DNA of 64,000 nt from Rheinheimera riviphila (GTDB lineage Bacteria; Pseudomonadota; Gammaproteobacteria; Enterobacterales; Alteromonadaceae), in the NCBI RefSeq assembly GCF_004005945.1, contig NZ_SACS01000010.1, forward strand, positions 62,001 through 126,000, read 5' to 3'. Each line of letters begins with the position of its first letter. Within the stretch, counting starts at the first letter, position 1. The notes under the pieces are model-generated. The model searched no databases. It saw nothing but the letters and a program-made list of their open reading frames with translations, and was not told the origin of the DNA. Shown here in pieces: positions 1 to 12,226 of this stretch. The translations under genes and the position numbers were made by a program.

Positions 1-285
1 GGCGGTATAGCCAAAAAATTCCACTATCAATAAGCAGATCAAGCCGACGATATACATCGGGATTGCCCAGTAGCGATAGGTATTGGGATGGATCTGTGCC
101 AAAAATAGCATGACGCCCAAGGCAAAAATCATCTTCAGCGCCTGGCCTTCTACTTTGACCAGATCCTGGCCGTCGGCGCTGTACAGGGTAAAAAGTGCCA
201 CCAACAGCAAAACCAAGATCCCGGATAACAGCGGAATATCGATATGCCAGCGTTGCCAGCGGGTCTGATGTTCCTGATTACTCAT
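1..285 (-). CDS. rodA: Rod-shape peptidoglycan glycosyltransferase RodA, N-terminal part
   Basis: RodA (MrdB) is the SEDS-family glycan polymerase of the elongasome and works with PBP2. Only the first 95 codons are here; the gene runs off the left edge. Translating the minus strand from the ATG at 285-283 gives a short cytoplasmic start (MSNQEHQTRWQRWHIDIPLL), a hydrophobic helix, then a YSADGQD stretch and further membrane segments, as in RodA N termini. The ATG overlaps the last codons of mrdA by 8 bases, which fits translational coupling in the mrdA-rodA order known from E. coli. Identity rests on position and N-terminal pattern, since the catalytic loops lie outside the window. Confidence 0.88.
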   Translation of the reverse strand, partial: MSNQEHQTRWQRWHIDIPLLSGILVLLLVALFTLYSADGQDLVKVEGQALKMIFALGVMLFLAQIHPNTYRYWAIPMYIVGLICLLIVEFFGYTA

Positions 286-2392
286 CGATGGGTTTTTCCT
301 CGGTGGCCGCTGGCGGTGGTGGTGTGCTTTCGGTTGCCGTTTGTGGTGGCAAATTGTTTTCAGCTGGTGTGACGATATTGCCGGATTTTCGCAGCAATTC
401 GGCGGCTTTACGTGCTTCTTTGGCGGCTTTTTCGCGCGCGGCTTCTTCAGCATAAGCTTGTTCACGCACCAGCATGGCGTCATACCGCTGTTGTTGGATC
501 ACGGCGATATCGGCAATGGAAGGCAGTGTTGGTGCGTTATATTGCGGCGAGAAATAATAATCGAGCATCTGCCTCGCCACCGGCGCTGCGTTGCTGCCAC
601 CACCACCGGCGTTTTCGACCACTACGGCAATGGTCACTTCGGGTTTGTCATGAGGTGCATAACCTACAAACATGGCGTTATCGCGGTGACGTGCGTTAAT
701 CGCTTTGGCGTTGTATTTCTGGCCCGCCGCGATGTTGATCACTTGCTGGGTGCCGGTTTTGCCACCAATGGTATAGGTGGCTCCCAAAAATGCGCCGCGG
801 GCAGTACCACCTTCCTGATGGGCGGTGCGGTACATCGCTTCACGGGAAATCGCCCAGTTGTTGGGGTCAATCACGGTAATGGCCTGTTCCAGCGGCAATA
901 GCAACGATTGATCTTGCTGCTGATTATGGAAATTGCGGGCTAGCCTTGGTGTGATCCGACCACCGCTATTGACCAAGGTGGCGGTGGTTAACGCCATTTG
1001 CAACGGAGTTGCTTGCCAGTAGCCCTGGCCAATACCGATATTGATGGTATCGCCAGGGCCCCAGTTTTGCTTGTGGCGGGCTTTTTTCCAGGCGCGGGTC
1101 GGCATATTACCTTCATTTTCTTCATGCAGATCAATACCGCTAGGCCGACCAAAACCTGCATTCGTCATAAAGTCGGCAATTTTGTCGATGCCCAGTTTGT
1201 ACGCCAGATGGTAAAAGTAGGTGTCGCAACTTTTAATAATGCCGGTATAAATATCGACATAACCATGACCCCATTCTAAGTGGTCGCGCCAGCGTCTGCT
1301 GACGTTCGGCAACCGATAAAAGCCCGGATCCGGAATGCGGGTTTGTTCAGTGACGGTGCCATTTTCAAGACCGAGTACTCCAAGTAACGGCTTAATGGTG
1401 GAAGCGGGCGGGAATAGCCCTTGAGTGATCCGGTTGACCAATGGACGGTCTGGTGAATTCAGCAATAAATTGTAATTTTTACTACTGATGCCATGCACAA
1501 ATAAATTCGGGTTGTAACTTGGGTTACTGTAAAACGCCAATACCGAACCGTCTCTTGGATCGAGCATCACCACCGAACCGCGGTTTTCGCCGAGCGCTTC
1601 CTGCGCTTTAAGTTGCAAGCCTAAATCCAGTGATAAATACAAGTCATCACCGGAAATCGCCGGTTGTTCGCGCAAAGTCCGGATCACCCGGCCACGGCTA
1701 TTCACTTCGACTTCCTGATAACCAACGGTGCCATGTAATTGGCTTTCATAGAATTTTTCGATACCGGACTTACCGATATCGCGACTAGCGGCGTAATTGG
1801 CACTGACTTCTGCCGCTTCCAGCGCTTGATATTCTTTTTCGTTAATTTTGCCGATATAACCCAGCGCATGAGTTAACAGGTCGCCATAAGGATAATTGCG
1901 GGTTAAACGGGCTTCGAGAGTGACACCAGGAAATTGATGCAGATGCACCGCCAAAATAGCGACTTCCTGCTCGGTTAAATGCTCTTTTAACGAAATACTT
2001 TTAAAGCGGCGTTGTTTTTTGACGTCTTTGTAAAACCGTTCCTGGGTGTCGGCATCGATGCTAATCAATGCGCTTAATGCCGTCACTGTGGCCGGTAAAT
2101 CTGCCACTTGCTCGGGGATCAGCTCCAGTGAATGCACCGGGCTATTTTCGGCTAACAATACGCCATTGCGGTCAAAAATCATCCCGCGATTGGGCGATAG
2201 TGGCACCAGTTTGATCCGATTGCCATCGGCGCGGGTGGAGTATTCTTCGTAGCGGACCACTTGCAGCTGGTATAAATTCAGCAGTAATACCAAAAACAGT
2301 ACCAGCACCACAATCACCGAAAATACGATACGCCGGTTGAACAATATAGCTTCGGCAGCATGATCGGCAATGGCAATCCGGGTTTTGCGCAT
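278..2392 (-). CDS. mrdA: Penicillin-binding protein 2 (transpeptidase MrdA)
   Basis: PBP2 is the monofunctional class B transpeptidase that cross-links peptidoglycan during elongation, anchored in the inner membrane. The 704-residue product has a membrane helix at about residues 22-43, a pedestal region, then the transpeptidase domain with the active-site motif STIK (Ser331, Lys334), SCD at 388-390 and KTG at 545-547. The start at 2392 is chosen because the codons upstream lie inside rlmH and because this gives the usual MRKTRIAI-type PBP2 start. It follows rlmH by 2 bases and overlaps rodA. The tail after about residue 650 is Ala/Glu/Pro rich and longer than in E. coli PBP2 (633 residues). 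Confidence 0.95.
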   Translation of the reverse strand: MRKTRIAIADHAAEAILFNRRIVFSVIVVLVLFLVLLLNLYQLQVVRYEEYSTRADGNRIKLVPLSPNRGMIFDRNGVLLAENSPVHSLELIPEQVADLPATVTALSALISIDADTQERFYKDVKKQRRFKSISLKEHLTEQEVAILAVHLHQFPGVTLEARLTRNYPYGDLLTHALGYIGKINEKEYQALEAAEVSANYAASRDIGKSGIEKFYESQLHGTVGYQEVEVNSRGRVIRTLREQPAISGDDLYLSLDLGLQLKAQEALGENRGSVVMLDPRDGSVLAFYSNPSYNPNLFVHGISSKNYNLLLNSPDRPLVNRITQGLFPPASTIKPLLGVLGLENGTVTEQTRIPDPGFYRLPNVSRRWRDHLEWGHGYVDIYTGIIKSCDTYFYHLAYKLGIDKIADFMTNAGFGRPSGIDLHEENEGNMPTRAWKKARHKQNWGPGDTINIGIGQGYWQATPLQMALTTATLVNSGGRITPRLARNFHNQQQDQSLLLPLEQAITVIDPNNWAISREAMYRTAHQEGGTARGAFLGATYTIGGKTGTQQVINIAAGQKYNAKAINARHRDNAMFVGYAPHDKPEVTIAVVVENAGGGGSNAAPVARQMLDYYFSPQYNAPTLPSIADIAVIQQQRYDAMLVREQAYAEEAAREKAAKEARKAAELLRKSGNIVTPAENNLPPQTATESTPPPPAATEEKPIDE

Positions 2393-2394
2393 GG

Positions 2395-2865
2395 TCACTC
2401 GCGATGGTAAGGATGGTTGGTACTGATGCTCCAGGCGCGATACAGGCTTTCGGCCAAGACCACTCTGACTAGCGGATGAGGCATGGTCAGTGCCGATAAC
2501 GACCATTTGGCTTCACTGGCAGCGATGCAGGCGGGTGCCAGACCTTCAGGTCCGCCCACCAATAAACAAACATCACGGCCATCCATTTGCCATTGTTCCA
2601 GTTTCTGCGCCAGCTGTGGACTGCTCCAGTTGCCGCCTTCCACTTCCAGCGTCACAATGCGACTGCCTTTGGGCACAGCGGCCAGCATTTTCTCGCCTTC
2701 AAGGTCTAAAATGCGTTTGATGTCGGCATTTTTGCCACGTTTCCCGGCCGGAACTTCAATCAGCTCCAGCGGCAAATCACGCGGAAAACGCCGGGCATAT
2801 TCTTCATAGGCCGTACTGACCCAGGCTGGCATTTTCTGACCGACGGCAATCAACAACAACTTCAT
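2395..2865 (-). CDS. rlmH: 23S rRNA pseudouridine-1915 N3-methyltransferase RlmH
   Basis: RlmH is a SPOUT-class methyltransferase that modifies pseudouridine 1915 in helix 69 of 23S rRNA on assembled 70S ribosomes, using S-adenosylmethionine. The product is 156 residues, the family length, starting [13 protein letters not shown]. It has the SAM-binding knot sequence LLVGGPEGL and a C-terminal [15 protein letters not shown], where family members normally end in ...YHR. It sits 5 bases after rsfS and 2 before mrdA, the conserved order, so it is almost certainly cotranscribed with them. Confidence 0.96.
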   Translation of the reverse strand: MKLLLIAVGQKMPAWVSTAYEEYARRFPRDLPLELIEVPAGKRGKNADIKRILDLEGEKMLAAVPKGSRIVTLEVEGGNWSSPQLAQKLEQWQMDGRDVCLLVGGPEGLAPACIAASEAKWSLSALTMPHPLVRVVLAESLYRAWSISTNHPYHRE

Positions 2866-2870
2866 CGTGA

Positions 2871-3191
2871 TTAGGCAGCCCAGAGTTTTTCCAGCTGATA
2901 AAAGCTGCGGCTTTCATCAAGCATCACGTGTACGACCACTTCACCGAGGTCAACCAGCACCCATTCGCCAGTTTTTTCGCCTTCAACACCGAGAATATGT
3001 AAACCGGCTTTTTTGGCTTCTACCACCAGGTATGCCGCGACTGAACGAGTGTGGCGATTGGAGGTTCCGGTACAAACGACCAGACATTCGGTTTCGGTGG
3101 ATTTTCCTGACACGTTCAGCTGAACGATGTCTTTTGCTTTCATATCGTCAATCTTATCAACGACAAAGGCGATTAATTGCGAAGTTTGCAC
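2871..3191 (-). CDS. rsfS: Ribosomal silencing factor RsfS
   Basis: RsfS (YbeB, Iojap/DUF143 family) binds ribosomal protein L14 on the 50S subunit and blocks subunit joining when nutrients are scarce. The product is 106 residues, the typical size, with the family pattern of an alpha/beta fold: [15 protein letters not shown], then [17 protein letters not shown], and the C-terminal [16 protein letters not shown]. It lies between nadD (59 bases upstream) and rlmH (5 bases downstream), matching the gammaproteobacterial order. Confidence 0.96.
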   Translation of the reverse strand: MQTSQLIAFVVDKIDDMKAKDIVQLNVSGKSTETECLVVCTGTSNRHTRSVAAYLVVEAKKAGLHILGVEGEKTGEWVLVDLGEVVVHVMLDESRSFYQLEKLWAA

Positions 3192-3250
3192 TGGTATACC
3201 CCATTGGCTGTGCGCTAAAACGCGGCATTTTAACAGCTTTTGTGCCGAAG

Positions 3251-3904
3251 TTATACCTGATAGAGCTGATGCTCCAGGATATAAGCCTGCACGGCCTCGA
3301 TTTGGAGCCTATGGCTTTGCTGCGGATGGCTTTGGATGTTCGCCGATTGTTGCAGCGACTTGCGGATCGCAGTGGCCGACACATCCAGCATCGGGTTTGG
3401 CAGGATTAAAATTCCGCCCTGAGTGTTGCTGTGCAAATCGCTGACGGCTGCCAGCTGATGCTCTGCCAATAAAGCTTTGGTTTCGATGCTCTCAGGTTGA
3501 TAACCCGGTCTTTGGCAGACCAGCAGATGACAGAGTTTTAAGATATCCCGATAGCGAAACCAGCGGTGAAACTGGGTTAAAGAATCCATGCCAATCACAA
3601 ATAGCAGGGTGTCATTTGGATATTGTGCGCGCAGCAGTTCCATTGTTTCGACGGTGTATGAAGGTGAGTTTTTGGCAAGCTCGAGTAAATTCAGTGCAAG
3701 TTGCGGGTAGGGAGCGATAGCAAGCCGCACCATTTCAGCGCGATGCTCACTGCTAACACCAGGATGAGTGCGATGCGGTGGTAAATGACAGGGAATAAGT
3801 TCCAGTCGGTCCAGCTGACAATACTGCTGCACATAAAGCACGGACTGCAAATGCCCCTGATGGATGGGGTCAAAAGTACCACCATAAAAACCAAGCATCG
3901 CCAT
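3251..3904 (-). CDS. nadD: Nicotinate-mononucleotide adenylyltransferase NadD
   Basis: NadD transfers AMP from ATP to nicotinate mononucleotide, making deamido-NAD in NAD biosynthesis. The 217-residue product has the nucleotidyltransferase signature GGTFDPIHQGH at residues 8-18, including the HxGH motif (His15, His18), and the C-terminal SATAIR motif that binds ATP phosphates. The first methionine at 3904 gives MAMLGFYGG; a start at the third codon is equally plausible. It lies 12 bases after holA and 59 before rsfS. Confidence 0.96.
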   Translation of the reverse strand: MAMLGFYGGTFDPIHQGHLQSVLYVQQYCQLDRLELIPCHLPPHRTHPGVSSEHRAEMVRLAIAPYPQLALNLLELAKNSPSYTVETMELLRAQYPNDTLLFVIGMDSLTQFHRWFRYRDILKLCHLLVCQRPGYQPESIETKALLAEHQLAAVSDLHSNTQGGILILPNPMLDVSATAIRKSLQQSANIQSHPQQSHRLQIEAVQAYILEHQLYQV

Positions 3905-3916
3905 GGCTGCTGTGCC

Positions 3917-4963
3917 TTAAGTTGCCAGTTGTTGTTGCAAGGAAAACAATTTTGGCACCGGTTTGATAAACAGCGTCACCAAATGCCCCAGTGCAACTTC
4001 TGGGTGGGACAGCTGACCGGATTTATAACCACGGTCAAAACAAGCCAATTCCTGCACCAGATAATGCAGCCAGTTGCTGGATAACCGCAGCAACGCTTGT
4101 TGATACAGTGGCTGGCGTTTTGGCCAGATACTGAATTTTTTGTATAAATCAGTCAGCGGTAGGCCTTGTTGTTCGGCAGCTTGCAGTTGCAATAAAGTCA
4201 GCGCTTCTTTTTGCAGTTGCCAACCAATCACCACCGCTTCGGTATCTTGTTGCAGCAACCGGTCAAGCCGATGCAAGGCTTCTTCACCCAAACCCGCCAG
4301 CACCGAATCAATCAGCTGAAATACGGTGAAATGCGATTGGTCAGCCAGATATTGCTGTAAAAATGCGGCGTCCAGCCATTGACCGTAGTGGGTAAGTGCC
4401 AGTTTTTCCAGCTCTTGCCGTGCCGCGAGTAAGTTACCGGCGGCATGATGTTGCAGCAATTGCAGCGCGTCGGTTTGCAGCTTTAAACCCAGCTGTTGCG
4501 AGCGCTCTTTTAGCCAGCGCATAAACTGGCTGTCGTCGAGCGGATAAAACTGCACCTGCACGCCGATTTCAGACAAAGTTTTAAACCAGCTTTGTTTGGT
4601 AAATTCGGTAGCAGATTTCGCCGCATGCAGCACCAGAATGACATCGGCATGCAATAAAGCAGGCAATTGTTTTAGCTGCTCAAGCGCGGTTGGGGTGAGT
4701 TTGGCGGTGCCTAAATCCAGTTCCAGCAACTGTTTTTGGGCAAACAACGACATGCTGTTGAGCTCGTTAACAAAGTCAGCCCATTCAAAATTGGCTTCGA
4801 CAATAAAACTTTGCCGATCATCAAAACCTTGTTTTTTCGCGGCAGCGCGAATGTCATCCAACGCTTCCATTTTTTGCAGTGGTTCTTCGCCAAACACCAG
4901 ATAAACCGGCGCCAGGCTTTTTTTAAGCTGGGCGCCCAGTTGATTGCTGTAAAGCTTGAGCAT
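3917..4963 (-). CDS. holA: DNA polymerase III delta subunit HolA
   Basis: HolA is the delta subunit of the clamp loader and opens the beta sliding clamp. The 348-residue product matches family length. The N terminus (MLKLYSNQLGAQLKKSLAPVYLVFGEEPL) carries the YLVFGEEPL stretch typical of delta subunits, followed by an AAA-like fold and helical collar rich in Leu and Gln. The segment NSMSLFAQKQLLELDL at about residues 69-84 corresponds to the beta-clamp-interacting element. It is 3 bases downstream of lptE and 12 upstream of nadD. Confidence 0.94.
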   Translation of the reverse strand: MLKLYSNQLGAQLKKSLAPVYLVFGEEPLQKMEALDDIRAAAKKQGFDDRQSFIVEANFEWADFVNELNSMSLFAQKQLLELDLGTAKLTPTALEQLKQLPALLHADVILVLHAAKSATEFTKQSWFKTLSEIGVQVQFYPLDDSQFMRWLKERSQQLGLKLQTDALQLLQHHAAGNLLAARQELEKLALTHYGQWLDAAFLQQYLADQSHFTVFQLIDSVLAGLGEEALHRLDRLLQQDTEAVVIGWQLQKEALTLLQLQAAEQQGLPLTDLYKKFSIWPKRQPLYQQALLRLSSNWLHYLVQELACFDRGYKSGQLSHPEVALGHLVTLFIKPVPKLFSLQQQLAT

Positions 4964-4966
4964 GGC

Positions 4967-5464
4967 TTACAGCCGGCCGAGTTGGCGGATGATCCGTGCG
5001 ACTGCCTGGCCACGCAGTTCTGCTAGCAACAAATCGAGTTCACGTGCTTTTGCCAGAGCGCGGTTTGGATCGTCCTGATAATCGCGGAACAACTCAATCT
5101 GGTAAGGCACCGGTTCTTGATTTGGCAGCTGGAGTTGGTAATTGACGGTGTAAATCAGTTCGTATTCCGCCACCTGACCATTCGGGAACAACGATAAAGT
5201 CCGGCGTTGCAGGCTATCGCGATCCAGTTTGATTTGCGGAATATCGACACTGCTTTGCTCCGGCAATTGCACATTGTTGCGACTGAGCTGCATGCTGAGC
5301 TCAGTCAACAACTGTGAATGCCGGTCGCCTTGCAGATGGATAGCCGGATATTTTGCTAGCGGTAACTGGCCACGCAGATGAAAGCCGCAGCTGCCGAGCA
5401 GTAAGCTGGCAAGCAGCAGCACTGGCAGTAACAGCTTCACTAAAAATACCGGCTTCGCAGTCAT
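4967..5464 (-). CDS. lptE: LPS-assembly lipoprotein LptE
   Basis: LptE (RlpB) is the outer-membrane lipoprotein that plugs the LptD barrel and completes lipopolysaccharide export. The 165-residue product has a lipoprotein signal peptide with lipobox LGSC, placing the acylated cysteine at residue 26, followed by GFHLRG, the family's hallmark just after the lipid anchor. It sits between leuS (1 base upstream) and holA (3 bases downstream), the conserved leuS-lptE-holA-nadD order. Confidence 0.95.
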   Translation of the reverse strand: MTAKPVFLVKLLLPVLLLASLLLGSCGFHLRGQLPLAKYPAIHLQGDRHSQLLTELSMQLSRNNVQLPEQSSVDIPQIKLDRDSLQRRTLSLFPNGQVAEYELIYTVNYQLQLPNQEPVPYQIELFRDYQDDPNRALAKARELDLLLAELRGQAVARIIRQLGRL

Positions 5465-5465
5465 C

Positions 5466-8273
<2,808 letters not shown>

Positions 8274-8324
8274 TCAATCAGAGGTGTAAATCCAAAGCTA
8301 TTTTTGAGATTAACTTGTGAAAAA

Positions 8325-8358
8325 CAGGCATAAAAAAGGAGAGGCAAGCCTCTCCTTT
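8325..8358 (-). terminator. Intrinsic terminator of the TonB-dependent receptor gene
   Basis: Positions 8335-8345 and 8348-8358 form a perfect 11-base inverted repeat (AAAGGAGAGGC / GCCTCTCCTTT). Read on the minus strand it is followed by a T run, and it starts 26 bases after the receptor stop codon. This is a textbook rho-independent terminator insulating leuS from the receptor gene. The rest of the 296-base gap (8088-8383) shows no coding capacity that I trust; it must hold the leuS promoter. Confidence 0.88.
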
Positions 8359-8383
8359 AGTTTAGATTATCAAACGATGTTGA

Positions 8384-11275
8384 TTAGAACTTGTAGTTCA
8401 CACCCACAGTTAAACGACGACCCAGGATGTCGTAATGTTCACCAGAGTTGTAAACATTGGGGTTACGCACTGGTTGACGATCAGCTAAGTTCAGAACACC
8501 TGCACGTACAGTTAAATTAGGTGTCACGTTATAACGGCTGGTCAAATCCCAAGTGGTATAAGACGCAATTTCGTTATAGTTATTTACTTCTGCAGTCCAT
8601 GCACTGCGATCAAAAACTGAATGATGCAGATAGCTACTGCCTAAAGCTACGGCTAAATCTTCGTAGGTATAGTTTGCAGTGAAGCGACCTTTCCAACGGA
8701 ATGTGCCGTATTGACCCTGGAACGAACGACTATCACCAGCACGGCCAGTGGTATTCTGTTCCCAGTTATCCGTGTAAGTAGCCATTAAACGCAAGTCTAA
8801 TTTACCGTATGAACCCAGTTCAAACTTGTAGTTAGTCTCTACGTCTACACCAGCCAGTGAAGCCGATGCGGAGTTCACTGGTTTCACGAAGTAGTTGGTG
8901 ATATCACGTGTTGCCGGATCACGGGTGAACAGTGCGCAATACGGGTTATCCAGGCTGTCTAACTGATAACAGTAGTTCACAACGTTCTGGGCACCATGGC
9001 TCTGGATCATGTTCGAAATATCAAATTTCCAGTAGTCAGCAGTAACACTGAAGCCATCCAGCCATTCTGGGGTATAAATAATACCGGCAGTGATGTCATA
9101 AGCTTGTTCAGACGACAAGTCTTCGTTACCAATGATGAAACCTGGCTTACTACCACCAGTGATCCAGGCATTGGTTGGTGACCAGCCTTGTGGCATACCA
9201 TCAGCACGACAGTTTTTCTCAACGTTGGTTTTAAACACACCAGCACTGTCAATCCGCAATTGCTGACATGGGTCAGTCAGAGCCGTGAATGTTTGACCTG
9301 GTGGGTTATACAGTTCACCAATGTTCGGGGCACGTACTGATTTAGAACGGTTTAAACGTAATTTCAGTTCGTCAGTAATTGTGTGGTTTAAGCTGATTTT
9401 CCAGGCATTTTCACGGCCAGTGGTGCTGTAATCCATGGTACGGAATGCAGTTTCCAGGGTTAAATCTTTCACCAGGAACAACTCAGCGAACAATGGGATA
9501 GAGAATTCAGCAGAAGCTTCAGTTACTGAGAACTCACCTGACATTGGTGCCGACTGATTGTTAAACAATGCGCCTGAACGCATAGCTGGGTCTGGCAGCG
9601 AAGAAGTACGTTCTTTACGATATTCTAAGCTAAATGCCGAACCAACAATACCAGCCGGTAATTCATACACATCCCCGCTGACAGTTAAACCTGCAACATC
9701 TTGATCTAAGGTAGCATCACGCATTGCATCGGTGCGAACCCAATCCAGTGCTTCTTGTGATTCCAGACCTGAACCATAGATGTTCAGAGGCACACAACCA
9801 CGGTTACGTTGCGCTACGTCTTTACAAACGATTTTGCCAGTGCCATCACGAGTGGCCTGAATCGCTGCATAGAAGTTATCTTCCAGCATTTCACCAAACC
9901 ATTTCGAGTTGGCATCAACGTGGCCTTTTTGAACGTAACTTTCATAACCCCACGTTTCTGTCAGGTTACCTTCCAGACCTAAGGAAACGCGGACTAAGCT
10001 GCGGTTTTGATCGTATTTACGGTTGCCGAAATTGGCGGCTAGGTAAGTGTTTTGCAGTTGTGTAGTAACTTTGTTATCAGCGAAGAATTTACGGGTTGCA
10101 TCGGTCAGCATTGGGTTTAATGGATCAATACCATTAGCACCGCTTAACACGAAAAACGCTGGAGAGCTTTCACCGAACGCTTTTGAATTTGAGTAGGTGC
10201 TTTCGAAACTGAAACGGTGGTCGTCATTGATCTGGTAGCTCCAGTTGGCACTCAGATTTAAACGTTCCAGTGGTGTACGCAGATAGGTATGCTCTAAGGT
10301 GTTATAACCATCACCCGGGTTGTCCGGTGCTGATAAATAACGGCTGTTTTGGGCAGAGTTTAAAACGAATGGGTAAGCGATGCCGCCTTTCAGATCAGCT
10401 GGACGGACTGAACCGTCAGCATTAAATACGTGAGCAACGCCACCTACGTTAAACCAGCCGGTTTTACCATAGTTGCGCAAAATTGGGTTGCCCGTCTGAT
10501 CCCATACGATACGACCCGGAATGCCGTCGGTGCCGTTTTTGTTCAGCGGGTTGTCAATAGTGATTAAACCGTTACGGATAAAATCACGTTGTGCACCAGT
10601 AACCTGCGACTGTTCAACATAGGTCATGTTAGCGATAAAATCAGATTTGCCTTCACTGCTACCAAAAGTCAATGAATAGAAATCTTCTTCACCACCTTTC
10701 TGACTCGGGCGGCTGGTAGCGACATCTGCTTCAAATCCTTCGAAAGATTTTTTGGTAACGATGTTTACAACACCGGCAACTGCATCTGAACCGTAAACGG
10801 CAGAGGCGCCACCAGTTGTGATTTCAATCCGTGCGATCATTGCAGCTGGAATGTTGTTTAAATCTACTGCGCTGTTGCCAGGGTTAGAACCCACAAAACG
10901 GCGGCCATTGACGAGAACAAGAGTACGGTTCGAGCCCAAGCCGCGCAATGCGGTCTGGCTTAAGCCGTTAGCAAAAATAGAGTTGTTGGTAGTTTCTGGT
11001 GACAGACCAACAACTGCTGATGGCAATTCGCTCATCAATTCGCCGACGTTGGTGATACCTGCATCAACCATCATATCGCCACTGATTACGGTCACTGGCG
11101 TTGGAGATAATTCACCGATACGTTTGATTTTTGAGCCGGTAACTTCGATACGCTCAACTTTATTGTCTGCTGTCGTTTCTTGTGCTGAAACGGAATTCGC
11201 GAACAGGGCCGTGGTAGTAACGCCCAAAGCTAATGCTAAACGCACTGCCTGGTTCAGTTTATTGTTAGAATGCAT
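8384..11275 (-). CDS. TonB-dependent outer-membrane receptor
   Basis: A 963-residue TonB-dependent receptor, an active importer in the outer membrane powered by TonB-ExbBD. It has a signal peptide (residues about 1-29, ending NSVSAQE) and a TonB-box-like segment with VERIEVTGSKIKR. The plug domain follows (PTPVTVISGDMM, then RGLGSNRTLVLVNGRRFVG and GSDAVAGVVNIVTKK). A long beta-barrel ends in a terminal Phe (RRLTVGVNYKF). The start at 11275 has a strong AAGGAA ribosome site and directly precedes the signal peptide. Substrate is unknown: this subclass is common in Alteromonadales and Xanthomonadales and is often linked to peptides or carbohydrates, but no catabolic genes adjoin it here. It is monocistronic, with its own terminator. 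Confidence 0.93.
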   Translation of the reverse strand: MHSNNKLNQAVRLALALGVTTTALFANSVSAQETTADNKVERIEVTGSKIKRIGELSPTPVTVISGDMMVDAGITNVGELMSELPSAVVGLSPETTNNSIFANGLSQTALRGLGSNRTLVLVNGRRFVGSNPGNSAVDLNNIPAAMIARIEITTGGASAVYGSDAVAGVVNIVTKKSFEGFEADVATSRPSQKGGEEDFYSLTFGSSEGKSDFIANMTYVEQSQVTGAQRDFIRNGLITIDNPLNKNGTDGIPGRIVWDQTGNPILRNYGKTGWFNVGGVAHVFNADGSVRPADLKGGIAYPFVLNSAQNSRYLSAPDNPGDGYNTLEHTYLRTPLERLNLSANWSYQINDDHRFSFESTYSNSKAFGESSPAFFVLSGANGIDPLNPMLTDATRKFFADNKVTTQLQNTYLAANFGNRKYDQNRSLVRVSLGLEGNLTETWGYESYVQKGHVDANSKWFGEMLEDNFYAAIQATRDGTGKIVCKDVAQRNRGCVPLNIYGSGLESQEALDWVRTDAMRDATLDQDVAGLTVSGDVYELPAGIVGSAFSLEYRKERTSSLPDPAMRSGALFNNQSAPMSGEFSVTEASAEFSIPLFAELFLVKDLTLETAFRTMDYSTTGRENAWKISLNHTITDELKLRLNRSKSVRAPNIGELYNPPGQTFTALTDPCQQLRIDSAGVFKTNVEKNCRADGMPQGWSPTNAWITGGSKPGFIIGNEDLSSEQAYDITAGIIYTPEWLDGFSVTADYWKFDISNMIQSHGAQNVVNYCYQLDSLDNPYCALFTRDPATRDITNYFVKPVNSASASLAGVDVETNYKFELGSYGKLDLRLMATYTDNWEQNTTGRAGDSRSFQGQYGTFRWKGRFTANYTYEDLAVALGSSYLHHSVFDRSAWTAEVNNYNEIASYTTWDLTSRYNVTPNLTVRAGVLNLADRQPVRNPNVYNSGEHYDILGRRLTVGVNYKF

Positions 11276-11654
11276 CCTGGATTTCCTTGTGTATCTCTGT
11301 TGAAAATAGCGCTGGAAAGTCGAAAAAAAATGCTTAGAAAATGGCATTTCCGCAGGGTGTTTTCGACCATTTTCCCAGCACGACAACAAACTAACTACTT
11401 CGTTCAACAAAAACAACTGTAATGCGTTAAATTGCACAAAAAAGCTATCGAAAATGATTTTATTGCAAATTATTCGTATTTGGAGGCGGTTTGCTGCGAT
11501 AAAAGTGTAATTATTTACGATTAAAAGATTCTTAAATGTGAAGTTTTGTGACATTTGAGCAGCGTTTATCGATTAGTTTCGACAGATTTGGGATACTCTG
11601 CCTGGTGACCACTATACTGTTTTATGAGTACCTTTTGTCACAAGGGGAATATTG
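11276..11654. other. Divergent intergenic region, receptor gene / ybeL
   Basis: A 379-base AT-rich gap between the minus-strand receptor and plus-strand ybeL. It should contain both promoters and a long leader for the receptor. A TATACT element near 11612 is a possible minus-10 for ybeL, but I see no well-spaced minus-35. No convincing small gene, terminator or riboswitch was recognised. Confidence 0.5.
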
Positions 11655-12107
11655 ATGCAGGATTTTCATACCCGTTATCAGCAATGGCTCAATGAGCTTG
11701 CCGCAGCCATTAGCCAGGCTAAACAGCAACAAGTGACGCAGTTATTTAATCTCAGCGAAACTCTCAAAGCTTACTGGAAAGCCGGAAACGACCTTACTGC
11801 TTACGAAACCAGCCTGTTTATCGAAACGTTCCGCAGGCAGTCTGATGAACAGACGATGCCGTCGTTGTGGCCGGAAACGCTGTGGTATGAATTAGCGCAG
11901 GTCACCGACAAAACGCAACTGGAGTGGCAAGACCTGCAAAGTGATTTTGTCCACAACGGGGTTTATCTGGCCGGTGAGGAAGTGGGGATGGGGATGTATT
12001 GTTGTTATGACTGTGGTGGATCTGTGGTTTTTTATCACCCGGCTATGCTGGGCGAATGCGCTGCCTGCGGTGCTATCCGATTTCGCCGTCAGGGTCTGCC
12101 AGTGTAA
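11655..12107 (+). CDS. ybeL: YbeL-like zinc-ribbon protein (DUF1451)
   Basis: A 150-residue protein of the DUF1451 family, function unknown. The N-terminal two thirds are helical and Gln/Leu rich. The C terminus carries a zinc ribbon with two Cys pairs, CYDCGGS and CAACGAI, separated by a short hydrophobic loop (VVFYHPAML). The ATG at 11655 is chosen because the AAGGGGAA ribosome site is correctly spaced for it; a TTG one codon earlier is also in frame. In E. coli ybeL lies next to leuS, so its presence here just past the receptor supports common ancestry of this neighbourhood. Confidence 0.85.
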   Translation: MQDFHTRYQQWLNELAAAISQAKQQQVTQLFNLSETLKAYWKAGNDLTAYETSLFIETFRRQSDEQTMPSLWPETLWYELAQVTDKTQLEWQDLQSDFVHNGVYLAGEEVGMGMYCCYDCGGSVVFYHPAMLGECAACGAIRFRRQGLPV

Positions 12108-12226
12108 TTGCCTGGCAGATCCTGCTGATTTCTCAGCATTCAAATCAGACGGCTGCATTTAGCCACTTTCGCCCTGAGTAGTTTTTGTTACTATAGGCGT
12201 CAGTTTTTTTTCCGGGAATAATTTGC

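Noticed and set aside
11276-11554. N-terminal extension of the TonB-dependent receptor
   Set aside because: It would bury the signal peptide; the AAGGAA site supports the start at 11275.
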